Positions 34,102 through 43,507 of a DNA stretch of 64,000 bases are shown here, in pieces. Under the pieces are notes generated by a model that worked only from the letters and a program-made list of their open reading frames with translations, ran no database searches and had not been told where the DNA came from. Position numbers and translations under genes: made by a program. The stretch lies in NCBI GenBank assembly GCA_018827375.1, contig JAHJYW010000006.1, positions 1-64,000 on the forward strand, read 5' to 3'. Every line of letters begins with the position of its first letter. Positions within the stretch are counted from its first letter, which is position 1. The DNA comes from Alphaproteobacteria bacterium (GTDB lineage Bacteria; Pseudomonadota; Alphaproteobacteria; Caulobacterales; Hyphomonadaceae).

Positions 34102-36093
34102 TTACTGCGGCGCTGACACGCCAGCGGCCCGATTGGATGCGGCAACGCTGAATGCCTGGCTGAGGCCGCGATAGAACGAGATGCGCTGCTCGGCCGCTTC
34201 GCCGATCACCAGTCCACTCTCTGCGCCAATCAGGCTTTCCGGTGGGCTGCCAACATGGACGACTTCCATCATGTCCGACCAGAGGTCCGCCGGCAGGCCG
34301 CCGCCACTCACGCGCTTCATCGGGCTGTCATCATCATTGCCCACCCAGACCGCTCCGACATACGCCGCCGTAAAGCCGACAAACCAGGCATCGCGCCAGT
34401 CCTGCGACGTGCCGGTCTTGCCCGCGACGGTCCAGTTCTTGATCCTTGCACGCCCACCCGTTCCGATGGGCGCATTCACCACGCGGGCCATCATGGCATT
34501 CATGTCCTCGGCAAGGTCATAGGGATAGACGCGCTCACGCTCATATTCCGGCCGCTGGTAAAGCACCATGCCGCGTGAATCCTCGATCTTGTCGATCAGG
34601 TACGGGTCCATGCGCAGGCCGCCGGACTGGAAGGCCCCAAAGGCGCGCACAAGTTCCCACATGTTGACCGCCTGGCTGCCCAGCGCGATTGAGGGGAATG
34701 GCTCCATGTCGCTGGTAATGCCAAAGCGCTTGGCCAGCGAAATCACGCGTTCTTCGCTGCTCTCCTGCGCCAGTTGGGCGGCGACCGTATTGGTCGAGCG
34801 CGTCAGTGCCTCGCTCAGCGTCATCGGGCCGAGATAGCCGCCGCCATAATTTGTAGGCTGCCATTTGTCGATCGTGACCGGCTTGTCCACCATGACGTCA
34901 TAAGGCGAGAAGCCGTCTTCCAGTGCGGCGGCATAGACAAACGGCTTGAAGCTCGATCCCGGCTGGCGTTTTGCCTGCGTCACGCGGTTGAATTCCGAGG
35001 TCGCATAATCCGTCCCGCCGACCATCGCGATCACGCGGCCATCCTTGCCCATCACCAGCGCGCCCACCTGGCTCGCGCCCTGCGCCTTGCCGTCCTTGGC
35101 CATGCGCGTGATCAGTAGTTTCTCGATGCTCTCCTGCATCTTCGTGTCGATGGAGACGGTTACCACCAGGTCGCCTGGCAGCTTGGGCAGCATGGCCTTC
35201 ACGCGCTCGGCGGAGGCGTCGATCACATAGCCCATCTGCGTGTCATAGGTCGGCGCATCGATGATTTTCACATCGGCTTCGCGGGCCTTGGCGGCCTGTT
35301 CCTTGGTGATGAAGCCCTGATCCAGCATTTCCGACAACACATAGCGCTGGCGCTCGCGTGCCCCGGCGAGGTTCTCGCGCAGGTTCAGTTTCGACGGCGC
35401 CTTGGGCAGCGTGGCCAGCAGGGCCGCTTCCTGGATTTCCAGCTTTTCAGGCGGCTTGCCGAAATAATTGCGCGCGGCGGCATCAATGCCATAGAGCCCG
35501 GCGCCGAAATAGACGCGGTTCAGGTACAGCGACAGGATCTCGTCCTTGCTCAGCTGTTTCTCCAGCTCCCGGGCGAGCTTCATTTCCTGCGCCTTGCGCT
35601 TCAGCGTCTGGCGATTGTCGAGCACGAGGTTCTTGATCAGCTGCTGCGTGATGGTCGAGGCGCCGGAAACAGTCTCCCCGGCGCGCAGGTTCGAGAAGGC
35701 CGCGCGGGCAATCGCGGCATCGTCAGCGCCGTCGTGCTCGTAAAATCGCTTGTCCTCGGCCGCGATGAAGGCTTGCGGCACATAGGCGGGCAGAGCGGCC
35801 ACATTGGTGGCGCGGCCATAACGCGGGCCCCTTACGGCCAGCGTATTGCCGTCCCGGTCGACGAATTCCATCGACGGTTCGCGGTGAACCTCCCACAGCT
35901 CGGCCGTATCGGGCAGTTTCGGCATGCCGAAATACAGCGACTGCCATTTGTAGAAGGCAAAGCCGCCGACCGCGAGCAGGATTCCGGCCACGACAAGGAT
36001 GATCCAGCCGCGCACGGTCGTGGGCAGCGTGAAAATCGGACGGCGCGGCACTTTTATGGTGCGCGGCCCGTTCGGATCAGGGGATCTAGCCAT
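34102..36093 (-). CDS. Bifunctional penicillin-binding protein 1A
   Basis: A 663-residue class A PBP. A membrane anchor lies near residues 30-48. The GT51 glycosyltransferase shows EDKRFYEHDGAD and GASTITQQLIKN; the transpeptidase shows SxxK in QPGSSFKPFVYAA, SxN in RSTNTVAAQ and KTGTS. It polymerises and cross-links peptidoglycan in the periplasm. A LpoA-like activator gene lies 1.9 kb away at 38007. Its C-terminus is short compared with E. coli PBP1A and lacks the OB-insert length. Confidence 0.94.
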   Translation of the reverse strand: MARSPDPNGPRTIKVPRRPIFTLPTTVRGWIILVVAGILLAVGGFAFYKWQSLYFGMPKLPDTAELWEVHREPSMEFVDRDGNTLAVRGPRYGRATNVAALPAYVPQAFIAAEDKRFYEHDGADDAAIARAAFSNLRAGETVSGASTITQQLIKNLVLDNRQTLKRKAQEMKLARELEKQLSKDEILSLYLNRVYFGAGLYGIDAAARNYFGKPPEKLEIQEAALLATLPKAPSKLNLRENLAGARERQRYVLSEMLDQGFITKEQAAKAREADVKIIDAPTYDTQMGYVIDASAERVKAMLPKLPGDLVVTVSIDTKMQESIEKLLITRMAKDGKAQGASQVGALVMGKDGRVIAMVGGTDYATSEFNRVTQAKRQPGSSFKPFVYAAALEDGFSPYDVMVDKPVTIDKWQPTNYGGGYLGPMTLSEALTRSTNTVAAQLAQESSEERVISLAKRFGITSDMEPFPSIALGSQAVNMWELVRAFGAFQSGGLRMDPYLIDKIEDSRGMVLYQRPEYERERVYPYDLAEDMNAMMARVVNAPIGTGGRARIKNWTVAGKTGTSQDWRDAWFVGFTAAYVGAVWVGNDDDSPMKRVSGGGLPADLWSDMMEVVHVGSPPESLIGAESGLVIGEAAEQRISFYRGLSQAFSVAASNRAAGVSAPQ

Positions 36094-36323
36094 GTCAGCC
36101 TGTGGATCGAATCATGAGCGAAAGTCTACATGAAATTTGATTACGGCAGGGTGAAGGCATTGTTCATCTGGCACTGCTGAGGATCTGTCATCCGCCGCTA
36201 AGGGCATATGCGTATGGTGGCGGGCAGGGCACCGGCTAAACTGATGATGCATATTTCCATCAATCGCCCGCATGAATGCTGTTTCGACAGGTCTGCGTGG
36301 CACAACTGAGGAGTGCCTTGTCC

Positions 36324-36722
36324 ATGTTAGGACCTTTCCGCCGTTCCATCGCGTTAACGCTGCTTTTGCCCCTCGTTGCAGGGGCTTGTAATGCCGCGCA
36401 CGACGATGCCCCCGCCGCCATGGTCATCAAGACCGACGCGCAGTCGATTGCTGACGGCCGCAAGATCGCCGAGGCGCAATGCGCCAATTGCCACGCGCTG
36501 GATCAGGACGCCAAAATCCGACCGGAAGATGCGCCGCCGCTGCGCTACCTGCTCGCGCAATACAATCCCGACACGCTGTCCGAGGATTTCCAGAACGGCA
36601 TACATGTCGGCCACGAGATGATGCCTGACTTCGTATTCGGTCCACTGGGCGCCGAAGTCGTGCTCGCCTACATCGTCTCAATCCAGGAAGAACCGCCAAA
36701 GGCCGATCCCGTATCGGAATAG
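36324..36722 (+). CDS. Monohaem c-type cytochrome, probable lipoprotein
   Basis: A 132-residue exported protein. The N-terminus ends in LLPLVAGAC, a lipobox, after a hydrophobic helix. The haem site is AQCANCHAL; a Met ligand is likely in GHEMMPDF. It belongs to the small cytochrome c class I family that shuttles electrons in the periplasm. ATG 36324 is preferred to 36276 because it leaves a normal signal sequence. It is divergent from the PBP gene and converges on yraN. Confidence 0.88.
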   Translation: MLGPFRRSIALTLLLPLVAGACNAAHDDAPAAMVIKTDAQSIADGRKIAEAQCANCHALDQDAKIRPEDAPPLRYLLAQYNPDTLSEDFQNGIHVGHEMMPDFVFGPLGAEVVLAYIVSIQEEPPKADPVSE

Positions 36723-36725
36723 GCG

Positions 36726-37097
36726 CTAAGCCATCCCCGGCCGCCACGCATCGCGCACATGCGCGGGCACGCGGGCCGGTTGCAGCGCAATCAGGTCATA
36801 GCGCCTGCCATGCTCGGCATAGCGCGGACGCCGCGCCATCCAGACATCCGCCGCGCGGGCCATGCGTTGCCAGCTGGCCGGCGTGACCGCGCCCAGCGCA
36901 TCGTCACGTTTCGCCCGCGCCTTTACTTCAATAAAAGCAACCACTTTGCCCTTATTGGCGATCAGGTCGATCTCGCCGACCGGCGTGCGCAGGCGCGTTT
37001 CCAGAATGCGATAGCGCTTGAGGCGGAGCCACAGCGCCGCACGTGTTTCGGCGGCGCGCCCGCGCCGTTCAGCCCGCTGCCGCGCGCCCTCAGCCAT
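36726..37097 (-). CDS. YraN/UPF0102 family protein
   Basis: A 123-residue restriction-endonuclease-like fold protein. The core shows [41 protein letters not shown], with the D...ExK triad of the family. Biological role is not settled. It overlaps rsmI by eight bases on the same strand; the neighbourhood rsmI-yraN with a divergent LpoA-like gene is the widespread yraL-yraM-yraN arrangement. Confidence 0.92.
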   Translation of the reverse strand: MAEGARQRAERRGRAAETRAALWLRLKRYRILETRLRTPVGEIDLIANKGKVVAFIEVKARAKRDDALGAVTPASWQRMARAADVWMARRPRYAEHGRRYDLIALQPARVPAHVRDAWRPGMA

Positions 37098-38013
37098 TGG
37101 CTCTCAGTTGCAGCGCGCGCTGGTAGACATCGCGCTTGGGCAGCCCCAGCGCATCGGCCACGGCATTGGCTGCGGCCTTGGTCGGCTGGTCCTTCAGCGC
37201 GTCCAGCAGGGCCGCGTCGAGGTTTTCCTGCGTGATCTCGGTGTCCAGCGGTGGCCCGACCAGCAGCACGATCTCGCCGCGTGGCGCGCCCGCCTCGGCA
37301 TAGTGCGCGGCCAGTTCGGCCAGCGTGCCCCGGCGCGTCTCCTCGAACAGCTTGGTCAGCTCGCGCGCTACGGCGGCCTGACGGTTGGTGCCCAGCGTCG
37401 CGGCAAGGTCTTCCAGCGATGCGGCCAGGCGCGGCCCGCTCTCATAGAAAATCAATGTCCCCGGAACGGTCTTCAAGGCCTCCGCCGCGGCCCGTCGCGC
37501 GCCACTCTTGGGCGGCAGGAAACCGGCAAACAGGAACTGGTCGCTCGGCAGGCCGCTGGCCACGAGGCCTGCCAGCATTGCCGAAGCGCCCGGAATTGGG
37601 AACACGCGCACGCCTTGTTCCAGCGCGTCATGCGCCAGCTTCCAGCCCGGATCGGATACGAGCGGCGTCCCGGCATCGGAAATCAGCGCGATTTTAGCCC
37701 CTGCCTGCATGCGGGAAATCAGGCCCGGTCGCCGTTCCGCCCCATTATGGTCATGGTACGGGCTCAGCTTTACCCTAAGCCCATAGGCAGACATCAGTTT
37801 TCCGGCCACGCGCGTGTCTTCGGCCAGCACTTCCTCGACACCAGACAGGACATCCAGCGCCCTCAGCGTGATGTCGCGCAGGTTGCCGATGGGTGTGGAG
37901 ACAACATAAAGGCCGGGATGAAGTGTCTGCGCCGGTTGCCCGGCGCGGTGGCTGCCCGTAGAGTCGCCTAAGGCGTGAATCGCTTCGGGCTCAGAAGGAT
38001 CAGGAGATGACAT
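37090..38013 (-). CDS. rsmI: 16S rRNA 2'-O-methyltransferase RsmI
   Basis: A 307-residue enzyme (311 from the alternative ATG at 38025) that methylates the ribose of C1402 in 16S rRNA. The tetrapyrrole-methylase fold shows [44 protein letters not shown] and PIPGASAML. The C-terminal helical tail is present. Its start codons lie inside the 5' end of the divergent LpoA-like gene, so the two coding regions overlap head to head by 7 or 19 bases. Confidence 0.95.
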   Translation of the reverse strand: MSSPDPSEPEAIHALGDSTGSHRAGQPAQTLHPGLYVVSTPIGNLRDITLRALDVLSGVEEVLAEDTRVAGKLMSAYGLRVKLSPYHDHNGAERRPGLISRMQAGAKIALISDAGTPLVSDPGWKLAHDALEQGVRVFPIPGASAMLAGLVASGLPSDQFLFAGFLPPKSGARRAAAEALKTVPGTLIFYESGPRLAASLEDLAATLGTNRQAAVARELTKLFEETRRGTLAELAAHYAEAGAPRGEIVLLVGPPLDTEITQENLDAALLDALKDQPTKAAANAVADALGLPKRDVYQRALQLRANG

Positions 38014-39305
38014 TGCTTCAACCATTGCTCAGGAAGCTCAAAGCGCCAAGCCTTGTTCTGGCTTCCCTTCTGCTCGCTACGGCCTGTGCCACAGCGCCCG
38101 CCCGCCCGCCAGTCCAGATCGGCACCGGCGAGCCGCGCGTCGATCCGGTCACCGGCGAGCCGATGACACCCCGCGAAATCGACGAAGCGCGCGTCAACGA
38201 ACTCATCTCGCCGAAGGCCGTGCGCGGCGATGGCGGCCTCACGCCGCCCTTCATGGAAGGCCGCGATGTCAAACGCGCCGCCGTGCTGCTGCCCTTCTCG
38301 CACCCCAATGCGCAGGTCCGCGCCGAGGCGGAAAGCATGCTGGCCGGAATTGAGCTGGCCCTGTTTGAATATGCCGGCGACAATTTCCTGATCATGCCAA
38401 AGGATACGGCCGGCAAGCAGTCGGTCACCGAGGCCCGCATCGATGAGTCGCTGAAAGAAGGCGCCGATATCGTTCTCGGGCCGCTCTTCGGCGCCAACGT
38501 AAAAGCCATCAAGCCGGTGGCCAGCCAGAAACAAGTGCCGGTTATCGCCTTCTCGAATGATCGCAGCGCTGCTGGCGGCGGGGCTTATCTGGCATCGATC
38601 TCGCCGGAAGAAGAAGTCACGCGCGTCATGGAGTATGCCGCCTCGCGCGGCGTGCGCACATTCGTATTCCTTGGCCCCAACAGCGAATATGGCCGCCAGG
38701 TCGAAGCCGCCATGCGCTTTCAGGCGTCCCAGCAGGGCGGTGTGCTTGCCTCATCCGCCTTCTATGATCCTTCCGACGGTGGCACGGCTGCGGCGCGCCA
38801 GGTGGCCAGCGTGCTGAAAGCGCAGGGCGGCAATGGCAAGGTCGGCGTGATGATCCCGGAACGCGGCGTGAAGCTGCTCTCCGTGGCGCCGCTGCTACCT
38901 TATAATGGCGCCCCGATGCAGAATGTCATGCTGATGGGTACCAGCCTCTGGGATGATTCCAGCATCTGGCGCGAGCCCACCCTTGCGGGCGGTGTCTATG
39001 CGGCGCCGGATCCTGCGAACCTCGCCGGCTTCAAGCAGACCTACAAGCGCATCTACGGCCGCAACCCGACAGACCTTGCCGCCGTGGCCTATGACGCGGC
39101 CGCCCTGTCGGTGCGCCTCGCGACGGATGACAACATTCGCTACAATGGCGTCACCGATCCTGATGGCTTCATGGGCGTCAACGGGCTCTTCCGGTTCCGC
39201 ATTGATGGCACATCGCAGCGTGGCCTCGCCGTGATGCAGATACAGGCATCAGGGCCATCTGTTGTGGAAAAAGGCATCACGTCCTTCGGGCCGGGGTCCA
39301 GTTAA
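38007..39305 (+). CDS. Penicillin-binding protein activator, LpoA-like lipoprotein
   Basis: A 432-residue lipoprotein (lipobox LLLATAC, Cys27). The mature part (from about residue 90) has the periplasmic-binding-protein fold: VKRAAVLLPFSH, GADIVLGPLFGANVKAI, VPVIAFSNDRS and RTFVFLGPNSEYGRQ. This is the C-terminal domain of LpoA, which stimulates PBP1A. The N-terminal TPR half of E. coli LpoA is missing, as usual in alphaproteobacteria. A class A PBP is encoded nearby at 34102. Confidence 0.85.
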   Translation: MTLLQPLLRKLKAPSLVLASLLLATACATAPARPPVQIGTGEPRVDPVTGEPMTPREIDEARVNELISPKAVRGDGGLTPPFMEGRDVKRAAVLLPFSHPNAQVRAEAESMLAGIELALFEYAGDNFLIMPKDTAGKQSVTEARIDESLKEGADIVLGPLFGANVKAIKPVASQKQVPVIAFSNDRSAAGGGAYLASISPEEEVTRVMEYAASRGVRTFVFLGPNSEYGRQVEAAMRFQASQQGGVLASSAFYDPSDGGTAAARQVASVLKAQGGNGKVGVMIPERGVKLLSVAPLLPYNGAPMQNVMLMGTSLWDDSSIWREPTLAGGVYAAPDPANLAGFKQTYKRIYGRNPTDLAAVAYDAAALSVRLATDDNIRYNGVTDPDGFMGVNGLFRFRIDGTSQRGLAVMQIQASGPSVVEKGITSFGPGSS

Positions 39306-39398
39306 GCTACGCACAATCTGCAGCTATCCCTTGCGGGCAGGGCCACTTCGCCCCACATGACTGCGCACGACAGGAACTCGGGAAGACGGCAGTAGATC

Positions 39399-40556
39399 AT
39401 GGGTAAACGTGACTATTATGAAGTACTCGGCGTTGCGCGCGACGCAGACGATAAACAGCTGAAATCCGCCTATCGCAAACTTGCGATGAAGTACCATCCT
39501 GACCAGAATCAGGGGAATCCGGAAGCTGAGGCCCAGTTCAAGGAAGTCGGCGAGGCCTATGGCATCCTGTGCGATGCCGACAAGCGCGCCGCGTATGACC
39601 GCTACGGCCATGCCGCCTTCGAGAATGGCGGCGCCGGCGGAAACCCATTCGGACAGGGCGGCGGCAATCCCGAAGACATTTTCCAGGACCTGTTCAGCCA
39701 GGTGTTCGGCGCCGGCGGTTTCGGCGGCGGACGCCGTCGCGGCGGCCCTCAGCGTGGGGCGGACCTGCGTTACGATCTCGAGATCACGCTGGCTGAAGCG
39801 TATTTCGGCAAGGACGAAACCATTCACGTGCCGCAGGCCGTACCGTGCAAGCCCTGTTCGGGCACCGGTGCCGCGCAGGGCAGCAAGCCCGAGCAATGCG
39901 ACATGTGTGACGGCCATGGCCGCGTGCGCGCGCAGCAGGGCTTTTTCACCATGGAGCGCGCCTGCCCACGCTGCTCTGGCAAGGGCAAAATAATCCGCAA
40001 ACCTTGCAAGGAATGCGGCGGCGCCGGCCAGGTCCGCGAAGAGCGCCAGCTCTCTGTGAAAATCCCCGCAGGCGTCGAAAGCGGCATGCGCATACGACTG
40101 TCCGGCGAAGGCGAGGCTGGCTCTGCCGGCGGCGGCAAGGGCGACCTCTACATTTTCGTCGATGTGGTCGATCACGACATTTTCGAACGCGACGGGCCGA
40201 ACCTCTATTGCCGTGCCCCTGTGCCCATGGCGACGGCGGCCCTTGGCGGCGAAATCGAAATCCCGACCATCGACGGTGGCCGCGCCCGCGTCGCCATCCC
40301 CGAAGGGGCCCAGACGGGCCGCAAGCTGCGCCTGCGCAACAAGGGCATGCCGTCGGTGCGCTCATCGGCTCAGACCGGCGACCTCTATGTCGAGATGTTC
40401 GTCGAGACGCCGCAAAAGCTGTCGGCCCGCCAGAAAGAAATCCTGCGCGAATTCTGCGATTGCTCGGGCGCTGACTGCCACCCCGAAAGCGAAGGCTTCC
40501 TCGGCCGCATCAAACGTTTCTGGGGCGGAAACGAAGACGAGAAATACCCGAACTAG
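39399..40556 (+). CDS. dnaJ: Chaperone DnaJ
   Basis: A 385-residue type I J-protein. The J domain includes YHPDQNQ; a Gly/Phe-rich linker follows at about residues 70-120. Four zinc repeats CxxCxGxG are present (CKPCSGTG, CDMCDGHG, CPRCSGKG, CKECGGAG), then the client-binding domain. It activates the DnaK ATPase and binds unfolded proteins. dnaK is not adjacent in the window. It ends four bases from the convergent hydrolase gene. Confidence 0.96.
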   Translation: MGKRDYYEVLGVARDADDKQLKSAYRKLAMKYHPDQNQGNPEAEAQFKEVGEAYGILCDADKRAAYDRYGHAAFENGGAGGNPFGQGGGNPEDIFQDLFSQVFGAGGFGGGRRRGGPQRGADLRYDLEITLAEAYFGKDETIHVPQAVPCKPCSGTGAAQGSKPEQCDMCDGHGRVRAQQGFFTMERACPRCSGKGKIIRKPCKECGGAGQVREERQLSVKIPAGVESGMRIRLSGEGEAGSAGGGKGDLYIFVDVVDHDIFERDGPNLYCRAPVPMATAALGGEIEIPTIDGGRARVAIPEGAQTGRKLRLRNKGMPSVRSSAQTGDLYVEMFVETPQKLSARQKEILREFCDCSGADCHPESEGFLGRIKRFWGGNEDEKYPN

Positions 40557-40560
40557 GGCG

Positions 40561-41454
40561 TTAGCGGCAGTCCTCTGCCCACTCGATCACTTCATCAATC
40601 AGTTCCTGGCGTGACCATGAGAATGAATGGTCGCCCGACAGCACTTTTGCCGTGAGGTCGATGCCCGGCTCGGCTTCATAGGCCGCGACCAGCGGATCGA
40701 TCACGCGCTCGACTGTCACGGACGTGTCCTTGTCCCCGCCAATGATGAGCACCGACTTTTCCACCAGCTTTGGTGCCAGCAGTCGCGTGTCGAAGGCCTC
40801 CCGGTTGGCTTCAATCTCCGCAATCGCGTTCTCACCGGTCAGGCCCGACAGCATCTGCATCGTGTCGGCATAGGCCGCAAAGCCTGCCGCGGCCTCCGGA
40901 TTGGCCGCGAACACCTCTGCCGACCCGCCCATATTCGCCGGCGCGATGCCCGCCACGCAGGCAATTGTCTCGTCCCGCGCGGCCGCCTCAAGCGCCGCAA
41001 AGCCGCCCATGGAATGGCCGACAAGGATCAGCTTTTCAGGGTCGGTGCGAAGCGTCTCGGCATTGGCGCGCAGGTAATCGGTCGCCGCCGCCACATCCTC
41101 GATCACATGCGTGAGCGTATACGTGCCCGCGCTGCCCCAGGCGCCGCGATAGTGGAAGAACAGGACGTTGAACCCGTCGCTGCGCAGGTCCTGCGCCAGG
41201 TCCAGGTTGCGCTCATTGCCCGGAAAGCCGTGCAGCAGAACCACGGTCGGATGCGGGCCAGGTCCATTGGCCAGATAGGCATGCCCGTTCAGTCGGTCGC
41301 CATGGCTTTCGAAGTTCAGCTCCACGAGGGAGGGGGGGAAATCGGCATCGAAAGCTGGCGCAGGATCAGCAGCAAGCGTCGGTGCACTTGCGCAGGCAGC
41401 GACAAGTATCAGCCCGCTGAGCGATGCGGCAGTTATCCGGATCATAGTCTTCAT
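40561..41454 (-). CDS. Alpha/beta hydrolase lipoprotein
   Basis: A 297-residue exported hydrolase. The N-terminus ends in LILVAAC, a lipobox. The oxyanion strand is VVLLHGFPGNERNLDLA, the nucleophile elbow is LVGHSMGGFAAL, and a late GGDKDTSV with GDHSFSW gives the acid and His. Family resembles dienelactone hydrolases or peptidase S9-like esterases; the substrate is not known. It follows the 664-residue membrane gene by 58 bases on the same strand and may share its operon. Confidence 0.85.
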   Translation of the reverse strand: MKTMIRITAASLSGLILVAACASAPTLAADPAPAFDADFPPSLVELNFESHGDRLNGHAYLANGPGPHPTVVLLHGFPGNERNLDLAQDLRSDGFNVLFFHYRGAWGSAGTYTLTHVIEDVAAATDYLRANAETLRTDPEKLILVGHSMGGFAALEAAARDETIACVAGIAPANMGGSAEVFAANPEAAAGFAAYADTMQMLSGLTGENAIAEIEANREAFDTRLLAPKLVEKSVLIIGGDKDTSVTVERVIDPLVAAYEAEPGIDLTAKVLSGDHSFSWSRQELIDEVIEWAEDCR

Positions 41455-41512
41455 GCCAGTCCCCTTCGGTTTTGCCGCACACTAGGCTGCATGGCGGAAT
41501 CAGCAAGCCCGG

Positions 41513-43507
41513 CTACCGTCGCAGAAACCGGAACACCAGAATAACGCACACGAACAGGATCAGGCCCCCCGTCGCCAGCGCCGACAGGTAAAGGCCCAGA
41601 TAGGTCAACTGGTCCCCCAGTGTGTGATCGGACTGTGCCGCGTGAAGAAACGGCAGCACGCCATCCACGGTGAATCGCGCCGGGGTTTCGCCGGAGGGCG
41701 TGAAAATATCCGCCACGCTGAACACAAGCTGCAGCAGGCCGAAAAAGCCGAGAGCGCCAAGCGCAAAGTTCACACGGCCCTCATCCTCCTTGGTGATGCG
41801 GGCCTCCAGGTCGCGGGTCTGACTCTCCATGTTCGAGACAAGGCCCTCGAGGTATTCATCGCGCCGCACCGTTCCGCGCCGCTTGTCCAGCGCTTCGAAT
41901 ACATCGCCTTCGGTGTCGTAACGAAAAATGTTGCGATAGCGGAACCGGCCATAATTGGCGAAAGGCCCCGTCCGGAACCGGTAGAACCTATCGGCCGCCT
42001 TTTTCAGGCGTCGTTTGCTATTCAGCTTCTGGACATCCTTGATCAGGCTGAACGTCGACATTTCGTATTGCCGGGCGAGATATTCATTGTGAAGCGCGGC
42101 GACGTGAATGAGGAAGGCATAGGGACAGGTGCCGATATAGTCATTGCCGGTATCGAGGCTGCGCGAGCGTTTGACGAACGTCACCAGCGCGCGCGGATTG
42201 GCAAAACGCACGAAGAAGCTCTCCTCATCCTGGCGGTCATTCGTGGGGTAAACCGGGTCCAGGCTGTCCTGCACTTCGGACGCGTCCTGGTTCATGAAGT
42301 CGATGATGTTCTGGCAGAAGCCGGCCATGAAAAGATAATGGAGGCAGTCGGTCCGGGCCTTGTCCTGCATGGCGGGGCGTGTCGCCTTCAGCCGATTGAA
42401 CTCTTCATCCGTGTACTTGTCTCCTGTCAGCCAGTCCCAGTAGTCCTTGTCCATGTCGACGCGCGGGGGATTGTGGTGGCGGCCCTTTTCGACAAGTTCT
42501 TCGATCTTGGCGGGATAGCGCACATAACACCGCTCCTGACACATCACCGAACGGGGCGCGCGGGTTGTCTCCCCTTCAGCAAGCGGCGGCATCAGGCGTT
42601 CGAACAGCGTCTCGTCATTGAAGAAGAACATGAAGCGCGCCAGCGGCATCTCCAGCCCCGGTACTTCTATGAAGGGGTTGTGAACCACCAGCGTCTCGAA
42701 CTGGAGGGATTCAAGGTTCAGAGGTGGGTTCAGGTATTTCTCCCAGAAAGGCGGCGCGTGCGACGGGTCCGGCTCGACGGACTGGCCGTGTCCGGCGCGG
42801 CGCAGACGGGGTATCAGCGCGCGCGCATCGGCTTCGAAACGCCGTTTGACGAAGTGCCAGAAGCGGGCATCCTCGACGTCGGTATCGCTGACCAGCATCT
42901 CGTCGAGTGGCTGGACGCCCGTCATGCGCGCATCGGTGGGGCGCCGGCTGCGAGCCTTTCCGTTCTCGAGCGAATCGGCATTATTGCGGGAGAATTCCTT
43001 GGGCGCCGCTGCCTTTTGCAGCAGGGAGAGGAAGTAGAAGTCAGCCGGCGTGTGCTCATAGGCGACGCGGAAGGAAAGGTGATAGCTCACTGCACCATCG
43101 AGATGGCTGTACCAGAAGCGTCGGAAGTCCATCGCCCGCGGCGTGTCGAGGCCGGGCGGCGAGGCGCAGAAGACACTGCCCTCCGTTTCCCATTCGATCT
43201 GGCCTGGCGCCGTGATCGCAATCGTCTCGCCCTGGCGCGGCGTCGAGGCTGCGAGGAGGATGTCATCGACTTGGCCCTCGCGCTCGCGGTCGGCTATGTC
43301 ATTGAACAGCGGCTCCATCGCGTTGCGCAGTTCCAGGCTGTCGTTGGAGGCCATCTGCACGGCACGGTAATGCTCGGGCTGCGGATGAAATCCGAGGACG
43401 TCCTTCAGGTTGTCGCGGTCGATATAGAGTGACAGCGTCCAGTAGACCGATTGCGGCTCGTTCGCCTGGTAGCCCTTCGGCATCTGACCAAGCGAGATCG
43501 TCGTCAT
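41513..43507 (-). CDS. Large C-terminally anchored protein, unknown
   Basis: A 664-residue protein with no recognised domain. About 590 residues are soluble and rich in charged and aromatic residues (for example DYWDWLTGDKYTDEEF and RFRYRNIFRYDTEGD). A charged helix (about 555-590) then leads to one membrane segment (NFALGALGFFGLLQLVFSVADIF), a 35-residue loop and a second membrane segment (LTYLGLYLSALATGGLILFV). The layout recalls CorA channels, but no GMN motif is present. It starts within the stop of the GNAT-like gene (four-base overlap), so both are probably made together. Confidence 0.7.
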   Translation of the reverse strand: MTTISLGQMPKGYQANEPQSVYWTLSLYIDRDNLKDVLGFHPQPEHYRAVQMASNDSLELRNAMEPLFNDIADREREGQVDDILLAASTPRQGETIAITAPGQIEWETEGSVFCASPPGLDTPRAMDFRRFWYSHLDGAVSYHLSFRVAYEHTPADFYFLSLLQKAAAPKEFSRNNADSLENGKARSRRPTDARMTGVQPLDEMLVSDTDVEDARFWHFVKRRFEADARALIPRLRRAGHGQSVEPDPSHAPPFWEKYLNPPLNLESLQFETLVVHNPFIEVPGLEMPLARFMFFFNDETLFERLMPPLAEGETTRAPRSVMCQERCYVRYPAKIEELVEKGRHHNPPRVDMDKDYWDWLTGDKYTDEEFNRLKATRPAMQDKARTDCLHYLFMAGFCQNIIDFMNQDASEVQDSLDPVYPTNDRQDEESFFVRFANPRALVTFVKRSRSLDTGNDYIGTCPYAFLIHVAALHNEYLARQYEMSTFSLIKDVQKLNSKRRLKKAADRFYRFRTGPFANYGRFRYRNIFRYDTEGDVFEALDKRRGTVRRDEYLEGLVSNMESQTRDLEARITKEDEGRVNFALGALGFFGLLQLVFSVADIFTPSGETPARFTVDGVLPFLHAAQSDHTLGDQLTYLGLYLSALATGGLILFVCVILVFRFLRR

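Noticed and set aside
41624-43432. Long plus-strand reading frame of about 600 codons
   Set aside because: Antisense to the 664-residue gene, without motifs or a ribosome-binding site; the minus strand has the overlapping start with the GNAT-like gene.
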